In this document: positions 16,610 to 27,492 of the stretch, in pieces
How positions within the stretch are numbered: the stretch's first letter is position 1
Layout: every line of letters begins with the position of its first letter
Assembly: GCF_009601015.1 (NCBI RefSeq)
Contig: NZ_WITJ01000005.1
Coordinates: 99,250-163,249 of the forward strand
Reading direction: 5' to 3'
Length of the DNA stretch: 64,000 nt
Source: Lactococcus hircilactis
GTDB taxonomy: Bacteria; Bacillota; Bacilli; Lactobacillales; Streptococcaceae
The notes under the pieces: model-generated
The model's database searches: none
What the model was told of the DNA's origin: nothing
The model's input: the letters and a program-made list of their open reading frames with translations, nothing else
Translations under genes and position numbers: made by a program

Positions 16610-18494
16610 ATGCGCGTTCACTGAGATATTCCCACCGTTCATATTTGTCTTCTAATTGGGCTGTGATGTCGTCCATCTCTTTTTGGAGTTGAAGCAAAAG
16701 CTCGGTGTTTGATCCGTTTTCATTCATTTCTGTATCGATTGCTTCAATGCGAGATTCTAGTGATGCGATATCGTCTTCGATGGTTTCCCATTCTTTTTTT
16801 TCCATGTATGTTAATTTTTGTTTTTGGTTTGTGGAGAGTGAGTTTTCATTTTTGTCAGTACTGACAGCTTTTTTTTCGACTTTGTCAGCACTGACAGGAG
16901 TTTTTTCTGCCATTTTGATACTCAAATAGTCACTGTAAGCACCGAAATAATGTCCAATGCTCCCATTTTCAAAGGCTAGGAGTTCATTTGACACTTTGTC
17001 TTGAAAATAACGATCATGTGAAACGGTCAACACTGCTCCAGGAAATTGGGAGAGGAAATTTTCAAGCACTGTGAGTGTTGCAATGTCAAGGTCATTGGTT
17101 GGCTCATCAAGTAAAAGCACATTAGGTTGCAAAAGTAGAATTTTCAGAAGATATAATCGTTTTTTCTCACCACCGGAAAGTTTTGAAATCAGCGTACCGT
17201 GCGTACTTCTAGGGAATAAAAACTGTTCTAGTAAATTGACAACAGAAATATTTTCTCCAGCATTGTTGTGCGCAGCGGCAGCGATTTCTTCGAGAAAATT
17301 AATCATGCGTTTATTTTCATCAAGTCCCTTGATTTCTTGGCTGAAATAGCCGACATTTACGGTTTCACCAATCTCTAAACTTCCTTTGGTTAATGTTAAT
17401 GCTCCAGCGATAATATTGAGTAATGTTGATTTTCCAACGCCATTATCACCGACAATCCCAATGCGTGCATGAGGTTTTACAATCAAATCAAACCCATCAA
17501 AAAGGGGACGATCCGGATAGGAAAATGCGGCATTTTTTAACTGGATGACCTTTTTTCCAAGTCGTGCACTTGCGATATTCATGTCCATGTCGCCCGAAGT
17601 TTTTGTCGTTTTAAGTTGATCTTTTAAATCCTCAAAGCGTGAAATACGGGCTTGTTGCTTTGTTGCTCTTGCTTGTGGAGATTTTCTAATCCAACTCAAT
17701 TCTGATTTATAGAGTTGATTTGCTTTGTGTAAACTCGCAACTTCACGCGCTTCATCTGCTGCTTTTTGGGCGAGATAGTCTTGATAATTTCCCTGATATT
17801 CTGTGAGTTTGGCGTGGTCCAACTCAAAAATTCGGGTGGCGACTTGATCCAAAAAATAGCGATCATGTGTCACAAATAATACAGAGCGTTTTGCATTTTT
17901 CAGATAATTTTGTAACCACAAAATCGTCTCGACATCCAAATGGTTCGTCGGTTCATCAAGCAATAATAAGTCTGACGGATTAACGAGGGCTTGTGCTAAT
18001 TGGACCCGACGTTTTTGCCCACCTGATAAGGTGCCAATTTTTCTTGTCACTTCTGGTAAATTTAATTTGGACAGGACTGTTTTGACTTCAGCTTCAATAT
18101 TCCAAGCGTCCAGACGATCCATTTCTGCTTGTAATTGTTCAAATTGGCTCATTTTATTTTCTGTCAGTACTGACAACATTTTTTCATAAGCAATGATTGC
18201 ACGCATCTGTGGAAGTTGCTCATCTAATACTGTCTCTAAAATTGTTTGCGCATCATCAAAATCAGGATCTTGTGTTAAATAGGTGATTGAAAATTGGTTG
18301 GGGCGGTCAAAAGGGGACACGTCTCCATCAAATCCTGATTTTCCAGAAATCACATTCAAAAGCGTTGTTTTTCCTGTTCCATTGATGCCCAAAAGCCCAA
18401 TCCGATCGAGGGGATGAATGATAAAATTAATGTCATCAAAAACTGTTTTTTCCCCGACACTTTTTGTTAAATGTTGTGCGCTAAAATCTGCCAT
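16608..18494 (-). CDS. ABC-F family ATPase (Uup-like)
   Basis: 628 aa with two soluble ABC domains and no membrane segment. Walker A GINGTGKTT near 35 and GDNGVGKST near 350; signatures LSGGQKRR and LSGGEKKR; Walker B LLLLDEPTNHLD and LLLDEPTNDLD. A C-terminal coiled coil (residues about 560-628) makes it Uup-like. ABC-F proteins act on ribosomes or ribosome assembly. The linker before the coiled coil encodes VSADK and AVSTDK, produced by two copies of the iterated palindrome 30 bp apart; a third copy encodes LSVLTEN near residue 108. Confidence 0.88.
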   Translation of the reverse strand: MADFSAQHLTKSVGEKTVFDDINFIIHPLDRIGLLGINGTGKTTLLNVISGKSGFDGDVSPFDRPNQFSITYLTQDPDFDDAQTILETVLDEQLPQMRAIIAYEKMLSVLTENKMSQFEQLQAEMDRLDAWNIEAEVKTVLSKLNLPEVTRKIGTLSGGQKRRVQLAQALVNPSDLLLLDEPTNHLDVETILWLQNYLKNAKRSVLFVTHDRYFLDQVATRIFELDHAKLTEYQGNYQDYLAQKAADEAREVASLHKANQLYKSELSWIRKSPQARATKQQARISRFEDLKDQLKTTKTSGDMDMNIASARLGKKVIQLKNAAFSYPDRPLFDGFDLIVKPHARIGIVGDNGVGKSTLLNIIAGALTLTKGSLEIGETVNVGYFSQEIKGLDENKRMINFLEEIAAAAHNNAGENISVVNLLEQFLFPRSTHGTLISKLSGGEKKRLYLLKILLLQPNVLLLDEPTNDLDIATLTVLENFLSQFPGAVLTVSHDRYFQDKVSNELLAFENGSIGHYFGAYSDYLSIKMAEKTPVSADKVEKKAVSTDKNENSLSTNQKQKLTYMEKKEWETIEDDIASLESRIEAIDTEMNENGSNTELLLQLQKEMDDITAQLEDKYERWEYLSERA

Positions 18495-18790
18495 TTTTAC
18501 TTATTTCCAGTTCTAATCTTCATACTTATAGTCTATTATAGCACATTTCAAGCTTTCTTTGGACATTGCAAAAGACACGTGTTTAGCGTCTTTGTCATCC
18601 CTAAAAAATCAAAGCAAATATTTCTAATCAATAAGAAATTTCCTTTAGTAGGATTTTTTTAAAAAAATATCGAGAGTCATGCTGGATTTAGAGTGCATCA
18701 CTATTTTTGAGGTAAAAAATTGCGATAAGGTGCTTTGTTACTTGAATTTATGGCATTTGAAATCAAAAATTCGGTGTGTTTGATAAGAAA
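18495..18790. other. Intergenic region, no supported gene
   Basis: About 300 bp between the ABC-F start and the MFS terminator. Short open frames lack ribosome sites. Contains a weak hairpin near 18570-18590 (AAAGACAC/GCGTCTTT). Confidence 0.4.
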
Positions 18791-18819
18791 AGACATTCAA
18801 ATCTTTCATTTGAATGTCT
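18791..18819 (-). terminator. Terminator of the MFS transporter gene
   Basis: AGACATTCAAAT-CTTTC-ATTTGAATGTCT, followed by TTTTC on the minus strand; it starts at the stop codon. Confidence 0.85.
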
Positions 18820-20308
18820 ATATTTCGGAATTCGTCTCAAGTAGAGGCTTTTTTCTTGTTTTTGTTTGTTCACATGCGCAAACGATGAGCGTTAAAATGC
18901 ACAGCAGTGTCACAATAAAAAAGACATAATGGATGGCATTAAGAATGATTCCTTCAATCTTTTCTCTAATCGCAAAATCAAGGGTGGTTGAGTGGTTTGA
19001 GCTGATGAGTTGATTTATTTGAGTCGAGTGTAGTGTGGGAAATTGCGCGCGTCCTTGATTGATTCCTAATGAAAAGGCCAAGCCAAAAATACCTGTTGCC
19101 ATCGCTTGACCGATCGTTCGCCCCAGAACAATCATGGAACTAGCTAATCCAATGTGCGCTTTTGAGACTAAATTTTGTCCGATTAGAGTGGACATGGTCA
19201 AAATGATTCCCATACATGCTCCCATAACGGCTGCAATAAGGTAAAATGAGAGCATTGGAAAATTTGCGTTTACAAAACAAAGGGGCAAACTTATCACCGT
19301 AAGAAGTGCTGTGAGTCCGAGAAAAAGATGTTTTGTGACGAATTTTCGCATGAGAATACCAACAAAAAAACCTGCAATCATCCACGTGATGGAACTTGGT
19401 GTGAGTGTTAATCCTGCGATAAATGCAGGCACGCGATAAATGGCTTGCAGCCAGATTGGGAAATAGACATTATAGCCCATTAAGGCGCCAGATAATAAGA
19501 GAGAAATTAGAATTTGAATCGTAAAAGTTTTATTTTTAAAAAGAGATAATTCAAAAATAGGATCCTTTGCTTTCTTTTCACTTTTGATAAACCAAAGGAC
19601 TGCAAAAACAAAAATTACAAAGAGCACTACTTGCAAGCTCCAATTGATCACAGGCTCACTTAAAAATTGAAAAATCATAAGCAGAGCCATCAACGAAAAA
19701 GACAAGCTGATGAGCCCAGACCAGTCCATTTCTATTTTTTTCGTTTTTTGATGAACATCTTTATATCCAAAAGCGGTCAAAATTAACGTCAAAATTCCAA
19801 GGGGGACATTGATGAAAAATACCCAATTCCAGCCCAAAACATCAACAATCCAACCGCCCAACAATGGACCAGCAAGTGCTGAAATCGCCCACGCTGTGTT
19901 GTTGAAAGCTAAAATATTAGCGCGCTCATCAAATGTAAAAAGATCAGCGATAATCGTATAAGTCAACGGCAGCACAGCGCCTGCTCCGATGCCTTGAATC
20001 AAGCGAAATAGAATCAACAAAAGCATGTTTGATGCAAAGCCACATAAAAATGAACCAATAATAAACATAAAAAGTCCAAACATGAAAATCTTTTTTCGTC
20101 CAATGTTATCTGATAATTTACCGTAAAGAGGTGTTGTTATTGCAGAAATCAACAAATAAACCGAAAAAACCCAGCTTTGAATCTCAAGACCGTGTAATTC
20201 AGAGATAATTGTGGGCATTGCTGTGGTCACAATCGTAACTTCTACTGACGTCATAAATGTAGCAATAAAAATAGCTGCTAAAATCGCAAAGCGTCCTTTA
20301 ATTTTCAT
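18818..20308 (-). CDS. MFS multidrug exporter, DHA2 (14-TMS, EmrB/QacA-like)
   Basis: 496 aa from the ATG at 20308 with AAAGGAG upstream. Fourteen hydrophobic segments. Motifs: an acidic residue in helix 1 (FMTSVEVTIVTTAMPTI), motif A GKLSDNIGRKKIF, motif B RLIQGIGAGAVLPL and motif C-like ALAGPLLGGWIVD. Proton-driven export of drugs or dyes is the family role; substrate unknown. Single gene with its own terminator. Confidence 0.85.
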   Translation of the reverse strand: MKIKGRFAILAAIFIATFMTSVEVTIVTTAMPTIISELHGLEIQSWVFSVYLLISAITTPLYGKLSDNIGRKKIFMFGLFMFIIGSFLCGFASNMLLLILFRLIQGIGAGAVLPLTYTIIADLFTFDERANILAFNNTAWAISALAGPLLGGWIVDVLGWNWVFFINVPLGILTLILTAFGYKDVHQKTKKIEMDWSGLISLSFSLMALLMIFQFLSEPVINWSLQVVLFVIFVFAVLWFIKSEKKAKDPIFELSLFKNKTFTIQILISLLLSGALMGYNVYFPIWLQAIYRVPAFIAGLTLTPSSITWMIAGFFVGILMRKFVTKHLFLGLTALLTVISLPLCFVNANFPMLSFYLIAAVMGACMGIILTMSTLIGQNLVSKAHIGLASSMIVLGRTIGQAMATGIFGLAFSLGINQGRAQFPTLHSTQINQLISSNHSTTLDFAIREKIEGIILNAIHYVFFIVTLLCILTLIVCACEQTKTRKKPLLETNSEI

Positions 20309-20396
20309 GAAAAAAATCAACTCCTTTTGTGTACTGATAATAAAACAATATTTCTATTTTAACACATTTGTTTCAAAAAAGATAAGGATGAAAAAA

Positions 20397-20416
20397 TCGC
20401 TGTCAAAAGATAGCGA
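20397..20416 (-). terminator. Terminator of the dehydrogenase gene
   Basis: TCGCTATC-TTTT-GACAGCGA followed by TTTTTT on the minus strand. Confidence 0.8.
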
Positions 20417-20456
20417 CTGGATTCGTTTATGATGGATTCATCCTGTGTATTGGGAT

Positions 20457-21542
20457 TTAGGAGATGTCTTGTGCGACAAAATTTTCAAGTGCTTCAATAG
20501 CAGATAAAATTTTAGATCCAGTAACGTCGGGATCAATGAGCCGATAAGATTCTTCTTTACTGGCAGCAAAATCTGCAACAGGCTGAAGTTGTATTGCGTC
20601 AAATTTTTTTAGATGCAGTGCTTGGAGCTGTGTTGGTAACTCACTTGATTTATAAAACGGCAATAATTTTTTTATTTCTTCAAAATCATTGGTGTAAGCG
20701 AGCTGAACAAGGACGCCATACGCGACTTTTGAGCCATGCAATATCTCATGCGTTTCTGTCAGTAATGACAGCCCATTATGCAGTGCATGTGCGCCTGACA
20801 TCCGTCCATAAGCGCCCGCAAAACCACCAACCGTACCAGATAATTCAATCACAGTATCTGCAATACGTCCGAACGCTGCTGACGCGTCATGATTTTTTAA
20901 ATCGCTCAAAGCTTGTGCTGAATCTTCAAAGAGAATTTTAAAAATCACTTTAGCGGCAGCAAATCCAAGATGTACAGATGCAGGTAACGCGTTAAGTGTT
21001 TCATGACGAATGATGCCTTCCATTTCGTACCATTTTGCCAAAGTATCTCCAATGCCTGCCACCAAGTAATCATGTGGTGTATCAAGAAGAAAGTCATAAT
21101 CCACAAGCGTCAAATAACTGACACGTGGAAAATAAGCGACTTGATCAAATGTATGATCTGTATGATACAGTGCACCAATCGGAGTGTAAGCAGCACAATT
21201 GGATACCAGTGTTGGAATGATGATCAGTTCACAATTGAGCGCACGCGCCGTTACTTTTGCAGTATCAATCAATCGCCCTCCTCCAATCGCTAAAATCGCA
21301 TCGGCTGATCCGATGGTGTCTGCTAGCGCTTCTCCATTTTCAACGGAGGCTGTGCCATCATAATGATAGATGGGGTAAGGAAGCATTTTTTTGTAAAATT
21401 GACTGAACGCAGCAAAGGATTTTTCTCCTGTCAGTACTGACAACGCTTTAAAATCACTCAAATAATTGGGTAAGTCTTTTAAAATATGATTTCCTGAGAC
21501 ATATCGATTGGCACCGGGCCGAACTTCTGTTGCTATTTTCAT
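20457..21542 (-). CDS. Iron/zinc-containing alcohol dehydrogenase, glycerol dehydrogenase-like
   Basis: 361 aa from the ATG at 21542 (GAGTG upstream). NAD-binding glycine stretch AILAIGGGRLIDTAKV near residue 95; metal ligands are likely D in GIGDTLAKWYE, H in SGAHALHNG and H in HEILHGSKVAYG. Family members oxidise glycerol or related polyols; the hydroxycarboxylate dehydrogenase branch is also possible. A copy of the iterated palindrome encodes ALSVLTGEK near residue 40. Monocistronic. Confidence 0.8.
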   Translation of the reverse strand: MKIATEVRPGANRYVSGNHILKDLPNYLSDFKALSVLTGEKSFAAFSQFYKKMLPYPIYHYDGTASVENGEALADTIGSADAILAIGGGRLIDTAKVTARALNCELIIIPTLVSNCAAYTPIGALYHTDHTFDQVAYFPRVSYLTLVDYDFLLDTPHDYLVAGIGDTLAKWYEMEGIIRHETLNALPASVHLGFAAAKVIFKILFEDSAQALSDLKNHDASAAFGRIADTVIELSGTVGGFAGAYGRMSGAHALHNGLSLLTETHEILHGSKVAYGVLVQLAYTNDFEEIKKLLPFYKSSELPTQLQALHLKKFDAIQLQPVADFAASKEESYRLIDPDVTGSKILSAIEALENFVAQDIS

Positions 21543-21615
21543 ACAATTCACTCTTTTCTAAATTTATTACTTAGTATCGTATTATAAACTTTTCATTTGA
21601 TTTTGTCAACTCAAT

Positions 21616-21640
21616 AAAAAAACAACACGAGGTTGTTTTT
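21616..21640 (-). terminator. Terminator of the dipeptidase gene
   Basis: AAAACAAC-CTCGT-GTTGTTTT with a long T tail on the minus strand. Confidence 0.8.
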
Positions 21641-21646
21641 GTGCTG

Positions 21647-23083
21647 TTAATCGTTGAAATCATAACGAAGGTTCATGTGCGCTGAGCCTAAGACAACCAT
21701 CTTTCCTAAAAGCGCTGTTTGTGCTTGAAAAGCAATCGCTGCGAGCTTTTCGTTGGCTTGTGTCAGCTGCTGTGTGCAATCATCATTTTCTGTCAGTACT
21801 GACAATTCTTCATCTGTTTGATTTTGAATTGCTCGCAATTTTCCCATCGTTTCAAGGGCAAAAGAATCACGTAAATCTACAAATAAGTTGTAATTTGAAT
21901 CCCCAAGTACTGCTGTTGTGGCACTCAGCCAGTACATGTTTGTTGGATCGTAGGTTGTTTTTGCATCACGATAACACGCAGGAGTATCAGAAATAGCGGT
22001 GTAAAATGGGACAATGTGATTAAATGTATTTGCACCAAAAGCCAGCCACTGTACACCTGCCGCCTGTTTCACCACATGATTTCTGATTTGCAAAATGTGC
22101 ATGCTGTGATTCCGATTGATCCCAATCGGACGGAATAACTCACCTTGTGCTTTCGTGTTTGTCGTTGAATAAACATCATATTTAGTGTTTTCAAAATGAC
22201 TCGAAAGAACAAATTTCACATCTTCCACAGAAATTTTACGCGTTGCTTCACAGATAAATGGAAGCTCAGCATTTTGTGGATCATCTGATTTTTCTCCAAG
22301 GAAGTTTTGAGCGTACCACGTTCTTGGATTATTATAAACTGAATCTTTAATCGAACTTGAACCAAAAATATGACGCAGATTATAATGCGTTTCATAACCT
22401 CCAAAATCATCTGGATTCAAATGGTTTTTTTCAATCAATGCTTTTAAATCGCTCGAACACAAATAATCTTTATTCTCAAAATCAAAAATATCAATGTTCA
22501 TCCGATTTGGAGCGACAACATAACTATCATCAGGAATCCGTACCGCAGCCCAATGATGACCACCAATCGTCTCCAACCAATAAACATCATTTTGATCTGA
22601 AAATGCAATTCCGTTAGGTTCATAAGTGCCATACGTTTCTAAAAGTTCGCCCAATCGCAAAACACCCTCACGCGCACTCCGAATGTAAGGCAAGACCAGT
22701 GTGACGATGTCTTCTTCTCCCAAACCATTTTCAACATAAGGATCAAGTCCCAAAACACGTGAATTCGTTGTAATTGTTTCTGTTGCGGACATGGCAACAT
22801 TTTCTGAGTTGATTCCCGCTGCAGGCCAAATTCCATCTTTTAAATCTGCATTGGGTGTTGCGGTATAGCGCAGTGGATTTTCTGGTAAATCCAGTGACAA
22901 TCCAGATAACACTGCTGTGTAATGCCGTGGCTGATCTTCTGGATTCACCACAACAAACCGTTGCGGATCAAGTGCTTCGTGTCCATCATCATTTCTTGCA
23001 ATCATGGTTGATCCATCCAAACTGGCTTTTTTTCCGACTAAAATTGTGGTACACGATCCTTTTCTTCGCTTATCACTATTCAT
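21647..23083 (-). CDS. pepD: C69-family dipeptidase (PepD)
   Basis: 478 aa from the ATG at 23083, six bases after AAAGGAG; an earlier in-frame ATG at 23107 overlaps the cca stop. N-terminal-nucleophile hydrolase: the cysteine in [13 protein letters not shown] (about residue 10) becomes the catalytic N-terminus after processing. [14 protein letters not shown] and [11 protein letters not shown] are further family blocks. Cuts dipeptides in the cytoplasm. The iterated palindrome encodes ELSVLTEND near the C-terminus. Confidence 0.9.
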   Translation of the reverse strand: MNSDKRRKGSCTTILVGKKASLDGSTMIARNDDGHEALDPQRFVVVNPEDQPRHYTAVLSGLSLDLPENPLRYTATPNADLKDGIWPAAGINSENVAMSATETITTNSRVLGLDPYVENGLGEEDIVTLVLPYIRSAREGVLRLGELLETYGTYEPNGIAFSDQNDVYWLETIGGHHWAAVRIPDDSYVVAPNRMNIDIFDFENKDYLCSSDLKALIEKNHLNPDDFGGYETHYNLRHIFGSSSIKDSVYNNPRTWYAQNFLGEKSDDPQNAELPFICEATRKISVEDVKFVLSSHFENTKYDVYSTTNTKAQGELFRPIGINRNHSMHILQIRNHVVKQAAGVQWLAFGANTFNHIVPFYTAISDTPACYRDAKTTYDPTNMYWLSATTAVLGDSNYNLFVDLRDSFALETMGKLRAIQNQTDEELSVLTENDDCTQQLTQANEKLAAIAFQAQTALLGKMVVLGSAHMNLRYDFND

Positions 23084-23096
23084 TTTTTCTCCTTTT

Positions 23097-24311
23097 TCAT
23101 TTTTCATTTTTTTCTAATTCAGCACGTGCAAATTCAAAAAGTACATTTTTTTCATTTTTTAATTCATTTTGAACGACTTTTTCTTCGATCGTTTTGAGTA
23201 ATGCGCCTAATTTTGGTCCTGGATGTAGGGCCGAAAATCTCGATAAAAGATCATTTCCTGAAACAACAAGTTCAGATTTATGATGAATCTGTAAGCATGA
23301 ATCCAATAGTTTCGCACGATTTTTATCCACCGACTGTCCTTGTCCTTCTTTGAGATCATCAATCAGTAAAACACGCGAAAGTCCATAACGATAAAGACTT
23401 TCTAAATCCCATTGTTCTTTTTGATACGCTTTAAAAAGTAATGCAACATCTTTAATAAAATCATTGGGAACTTTCCACTGCTTTAAAAACGCTGGGACGT
23501 TAATCTTTTGATAACGTGTCAAAAGTGCAGTCCATGCTTGCTTTGAGGACTTAAAATAAAAATCATCCATAAAATCATAGTGCAAGTGATGAAGCGCTTT
23601 TTGATCAAGTCCTGGTAAATAGCGCCACGCTCCTGATGTGCTCAGCGCTGACAGCCCTTTTTTATAGCTCTTTTCTTGCAATAGCTTGTCAAATTCAATA
23701 AAAATCCGCTCAATCGATATTTTTTTAAGTAGTGGTGCATGTGATTTCATCGCATTAAATGTTTCAGGAGCAATGGAAAAATCAAGACTTGCTGAAAATC
23801 GCATGGCGCGCATGATTCGCAATGCATCTTCATTAAATCGCTCATGCGCATCTCCGACAGCGCGAATCCGACGTTCTTTCAGATCCAAAAGGCCATCAAA
23901 ACAATCAATAATTTCACCATCTGGACCACACGCAAACGCATTGATCGTAAAATCCCTACGTTTTAAATCTTCTTTTAAATCACGTACAAAATCTACCCGA
24001 TCTGGTCGCCGAAAGTCTGTGTATTGACTCTCTGTCCTGAATGTTGTCACTTCATAATGCTCCGCTTCTGATTTTCCAGCTAATACAAGGACTGTTCCGT
24101 GCTCAATTCCGACATCAATTGTGTGCGGAAATAGGGCTTTGATTTCCTCAGGATACGCACTCGTCGCAATATCAACATCATGGATCGTTCTCCCCAAAAG
24201 GACATCACGTACTGATCCTCCTACAAAATATGCTTCATAACCAGCATCAATTATTTTTTCTAAAACCGGCAAAGCTTGACGAAACTCTACCGGGATTTTA
24301 TCTAATTTCAT
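23097..24311 (-). CDS. cca: CCA tRNA nucleotidyltransferase
   Basis: 404 aa from the ATG at 24311, the start matching family N-termini ([17 protein letters not shown]). Class II nucleotidyltransferase: [11 protein letters not shown] near 31, DVDIAT near 45, DFTINAFA near 115 and the [14 protein letters not shown] block. Adds or repairs the 3' CCA of tRNAs. Its stop lies just before the pepD ribosome site, so the two are probably one operon. Confidence 0.92.
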   Translation of the reverse strand: MKLDKIPVEFRQALPVLEKIIDAGYEAYFVGGSVRDVLLGRTIHDVDIATSAYPEEIKALFPHTIDVGIEHGTVLVLAGKSEAEHYEVTTFRTESQYTDFRRPDRVDFVRDLKEDLKRRDFTINAFACGPDGEIIDCFDGLLDLKERRIRAVGDAHERFNEDALRIMRAMRFSASLDFSIAPETFNAMKSHAPLLKKISIERIFIEFDKLLQEKSYKKGLSALSTSGAWRYLPGLDQKALHHLHYDFMDDFYFKSSKQAWTALLTRYQKINVPAFLKQWKVPNDFIKDVALLFKAYQKEQWDLESLYRYGLSRVLLIDDLKEGQGQSVDKNRAKLLDSCLQIHHKSELVVSGNDLLSRFSALHPGPKLGALLKTIEEKVVQNELKNEKNVLFEFARAELEKNEK

Positions 24312-24365
24312 TTCTATATTATACCAAAAAGGAAGAAAAAATGGGCATATGCCCAAATTTCTATT

Positions 24366-25193
24366 TTATTTAAAGGGATTGAAAAATCTACCGTGATTCA
24401 AAAAATAAAGTCCAATCGAAACAATGATTGCAAAAATGGAGCAAAAAATCATGAAGAAATCACGTTTTTGAAGGGGACGCGTTTTATACCAGGTGCGCTT
24501 TTTATTTTTCCCAAATCCTCGAAGTTCCATTGCATTTGTGATGACATCAATGCGATCAAGACTTGTGAACACGAGAGGCATAAGAATTGCGGTCATGTTT
24601 TTTATTCTACGACTTAATTTTGCTTTCTTACTGGTATCAATTCCTCTGGCTTGTTGGGTTTGCGAGATGTTTCTGAAATCTCTTTGAATGTCTGGAATAT
24701 AACGTAATGTCAAAGCAACAGCATACGCAATTTTATAAGAAACACCGATGCGATTGAGTGAGGCGGCAAATTCGCTTGGATCTGTCGTCATGATGAAAAT
24801 TAATGCTAAGGGTAAAACAGCAAAATACTTTAAAATGACATTTAAAATATAAAAAATTTCTTCAAGAGAAAGGCTGTAAGGTCCAAGGATGTGAAATAAA
24901 AGATGTTCACTGCCATAAATGACCGTCCCTTGATTGGGCGAAAACAGAAAAATCACGATGGCATTAATTCCCATAAAAATGGCGATAAAAATGAATAAGA
25001 CTTTGATTTCACTGAATTTTATTTTTGCTAATTGAAACATCACAAGTGACAAAATGACAATACCAATCAAAAATCGTGTGTCATAAGTCATCATCACTGC
25101 AATACTCACAAGCAAAACCATTAAGAGTTTACTTACGCCATTGATGGCATGAATTGGCGTTTGTCGCGCCACATATCCAAAACTTTTAGCCAT
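24366..25193 (-). CDS. ECF transporter T component (EcfT)
   Basis: 275 aa, five to six membrane segments and the coupling-helix motifs with basic residues (SQTQQARGID near 185 and MELRGFGKNK near 228) that contact the ATPase. Links the ATPase to the substrate-binding S protein in energy-coupling-factor importers. Overlaps the ATPase gene by 8 bp. Part of the dedicated S-A-T operon, so a group I ECF system. Confidence 0.9.
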   Translation of the reverse strand: MAKSFGYVARQTPIHAINGVSKLLMVLLVSIAVMMTYDTRFLIGIVILSLVMFQLAKIKFSEIKVLFIFIAIFMGINAIVIFLFSPNQGTVIYGSEHLLFHILGPYSLSLEEIFYILNVILKYFAVLPLALIFIMTTDPSEFAASLNRIGVSYKIAYAVALTLRYIPDIQRDFRNISQTQQARGIDTSKKAKLSRRIKNMTAILMPLVFTSLDRIDVITNAMELRGFGKNKKRTWYKTRPLQKRDFFMIFCSIFAIIVSIGLYFLNHGRFFNPFK

Positions 25194-26925
25194 GCTCTAC
25201 CTCTTTTTCTGCTTTTTCGGAAATGGCGCGCTCACAATCAATAAAGTGACGAATGAAACCAGAAGCATCTTCAATCTCACAGCGTTTTGCAAGTTCATAC
25301 AAACTGGTCGTTTTTAAATTGGCCGTTTTGAGTAGTGTTGGATGTGAAAAAAGATCTTCTGGTGTCAGATCCGCTAAACATTTTTGATTGCCAAAAACGA
25401 GGACGCGTTTCGCATATTCAAGCATGAGATGCATATCATGTGTGATGATAATGATGGTAATACCGCGGTGATTGAGTGACTCCAAAAAAGTCATGATTTC
25501 AGTGTAATGCTTATAATCTTGTCCTGCTGTGGGCTCGTCTAAAATCAATATTTCTGGCTCTAATACAAGAATTGAGGCGATGGTTACTCTTTTTTTCTGT
25601 CCAAAAGAAAGTGCAGCGATTGGCCAGTTTCTAAATGGATACAACCCACAAATTTTGAGCGTTTGATTCACGCGTTCTTTTACTTGGTCTTCTGAAAGAT
25701 GACGCGCGCGTAAGCCCATTGCGACTTCGTCAAAAATCATCGCTTTTGAGATCATTTGGTTAGGATTCTGAAGCACATAGCCAATTTTTTGGGCACGCTC
25801 AGCGATTGTCAGTACTGACAGATCTTGATTTTCGAGAGTAATCTTTCCAGTCGCACCTTTTTCGAATCCGCAGATTAATTTGGACAAGGTTGATTTTCCC
25901 GCTCCATTTTGTCCGACAATCGCAAGAAATTCACCTTTTTGAATGGAAAAATTGAGATCACAAAGGACAGGTTTGTCTGGTTGATAGGAAAAACTCACAT
26001 GCTCAATGTTTAAAAAATCAGACTTTTTTTCTTGATCAAGCGGTGTATTACGGGTGGAAAACCAGTGCTGCACTGCATTTTTAGTTTCGTCAGTAATGAC
26101 AAGCGTCTCAAGTTGTTCTGGATGCATACTTGGAGTGATGGGAATTCCTGCATAAGAAAGCGCGGCAAGATAGAGAGGTTGACGAATCCCATGCGTGACT
26201 AAAAGTGGACTAGAGAGCAGGTCATCTGCTGACAAATTGGCCGCTACGGTACCATCAGCAATCAAAATGATTCGATCGACATGACGAAAGAGCACATCTT
26301 CTAGTCGATGCTCAACAATCACTGTTGTCGTATTTTTCTCGCGTGACAGCTGATCAATCAAAGCAATCGCTTCTTGTCCAGCTGCTGGGTCAAGATTGGC
26401 AAGAGGTTCGTCAAATAATAAAATTTCAACTGCATCAATCAACACGCCGGCTAAACTTACCGATTGTTTTTGTCCGCCAGAAAGTGCATGCGGCTCCTGT
26501 GCTAAAAAATCCGCCATTTTTACCAAACGACTGCTCTCAAGAACACGTGCTTTCATTTCTGAGGGACTGATCTGATCATTTTCCAAAGAAAATGCGATGT
26601 CTTCTGCAACTGTCAATCCGATGAATTGTCCATCTGTGTCTTGTAAAACTGAACCGATGGTTTTGGAGCGCTCAAATAACGCTTGCTCACTCTGAAAAAC
26701 GTCTTTTCCCTTGATTAATAATTGACCACGCACATGTCCTTTGTAACTGTGCGGAATCAATCCATTGATACAGGAGGTTAAGGTTGATTTCCCTGAACCT
26801 GATGGTCCGATAATCAGCACTTTTTCCCCTTCGTAAATCGTGAGATTAATGTGTTTCAAAGTGGGCTCAGCTTGTGCTAAATACTGAAATGAAAAATCTT
26901 TAAATTCTATCGCAACTTTGGGCAT
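25186..26925 (-). CDS. ECF transporter ATPase, fused A1-A2
   Basis: 579 aa made of two ABC ATPase halves. Walker A GPSGSGKST near 37 and GQNGAGKST near 335; signatures ALSGGQKQS and ALSFGQKKR; Walker B EILLFDEPLANLD and EILILDEPTAGQD. Powers vitamin or metal uptake with the T and S proteins on either side. The iterated palindrome encodes DLSVLTIAER near residue 365. Begins one base after the S gene stop. Confidence 0.9.
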   Translation of the reverse strand: MPKVAIEFKDFSFQYLAQAEPTLKHINLTIYEGEKVLIIGPSGSGKSTLTSCINGLIPHSYKGHVRGQLLIKGKDVFQSEQALFERSKTIGSVLQDTDGQFIGLTVAEDIAFSLENDQISPSEMKARVLESSRLVKMADFLAQEPHALSGGQKQSVSLAGVLIDAVEILLFDEPLANLDPAAGQEAIALIDQLSREKNTTTVIVEHRLEDVLFRHVDRIILIADGTVAANLSADDLLSSPLLVTHGIRQPLYLAALSYAGIPITPSMHPEQLETLVITDETKNAVQHWFSTRNTPLDQEKKSDFLNIEHVSFSYQPDKPVLCDLNFSIQKGEFLAIVGQNGAGKSTLSKLICGFEKGATGKITLENQDLSVLTIAERAQKIGYVLQNPNQMISKAMIFDEVAMGLRARHLSEDQVKERVNQTLKICGLYPFRNWPIAALSFGQKKRVTIASILVLEPEILILDEPTAGQDYKHYTEIMTFLESLNHRGITIIIITHDMHLMLEYAKRVLVFGNQKCLADLTPEDLFSHPTLLKTANLKTTSLYELAKRCEIEDASGFIRHFIDCERAISEKAEKEVEHG

Positions 26926-26926
26926 T

Positions 26927-27469
26927 TTATTCTTTCTTTAAACTTCCTGGTTTGACAATTGTTTTACTATAAGCCACTAAAAGTAGCGTTCCGATGACAC
27001 CAGTTGAAATAATATCTCCAATTGATGCAATCAATCCTTGTGTAAAGACTTTATTTGCTGGCTCTGCATAGATCAAAATATCACCAAATGGGGCAATAAT
27101 TCCCCAACAGATGATGTTTGCAACGATTTGCCACACATTAAATAAAACGATTTTTTTACGATTAAAGGGTTCAGTTGTAATTTTAATGCGATTGACCAAA
27201 AGGCCTAAACTTAATCCCAGTAATCCGTCCGCAATGATCCAGCTCCACCAAGGGCCATAAGTTGTGAAATCATTGAGTGCATGCCCAATAAAGGCAATCA
27301 AAAAACCTGTAATTGGACCGAAAATAACAGCAAATAAAGCTAAAATACCATATTGCAATGAAATGGTTGTGTTTGCAAATACGGGAATCGCAGCAAAGCG
27401 ATTTAAAACGAAAAACAGTGCTGCGCCGATTCCTGCAGCGACAAAAGTTTTTATTGTGACTTTAAACAT
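26927..27469 (-). CDS. ECF transporter S component, UPF0397 family
   Basis: 180 aa, five to six hydrophobic segments; FVLNRFAAIPVFANTTISLQYG and GFLIAFIGHALNDFTTYG are typical of UPF0397 S proteins. Substrate not known from sequence. RBS AGAGGAATTTGA before the ATG. Its leader contains two hairpins (see 27493-27574). Confidence 0.88.
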   Translation of the reverse strand: MFKVTIKTFVAAGIGAALFFVLNRFAAIPVFANTTISLQYGILALFAVIFGPITGFLIAFIGHALNDFTTYGPWWSWIIADGLLGLSLGLLVNRIKITTEPFNRKKIVLFNVWQIVANIICWGIIAPFGDILIYAEPANKVFTQGLIASIGDIISTGVIGTLLLVAYSKTIVKPGSLKKE

Positions 27470-27492
27470 TCAAATTCCTCTTTCTTTTGGGG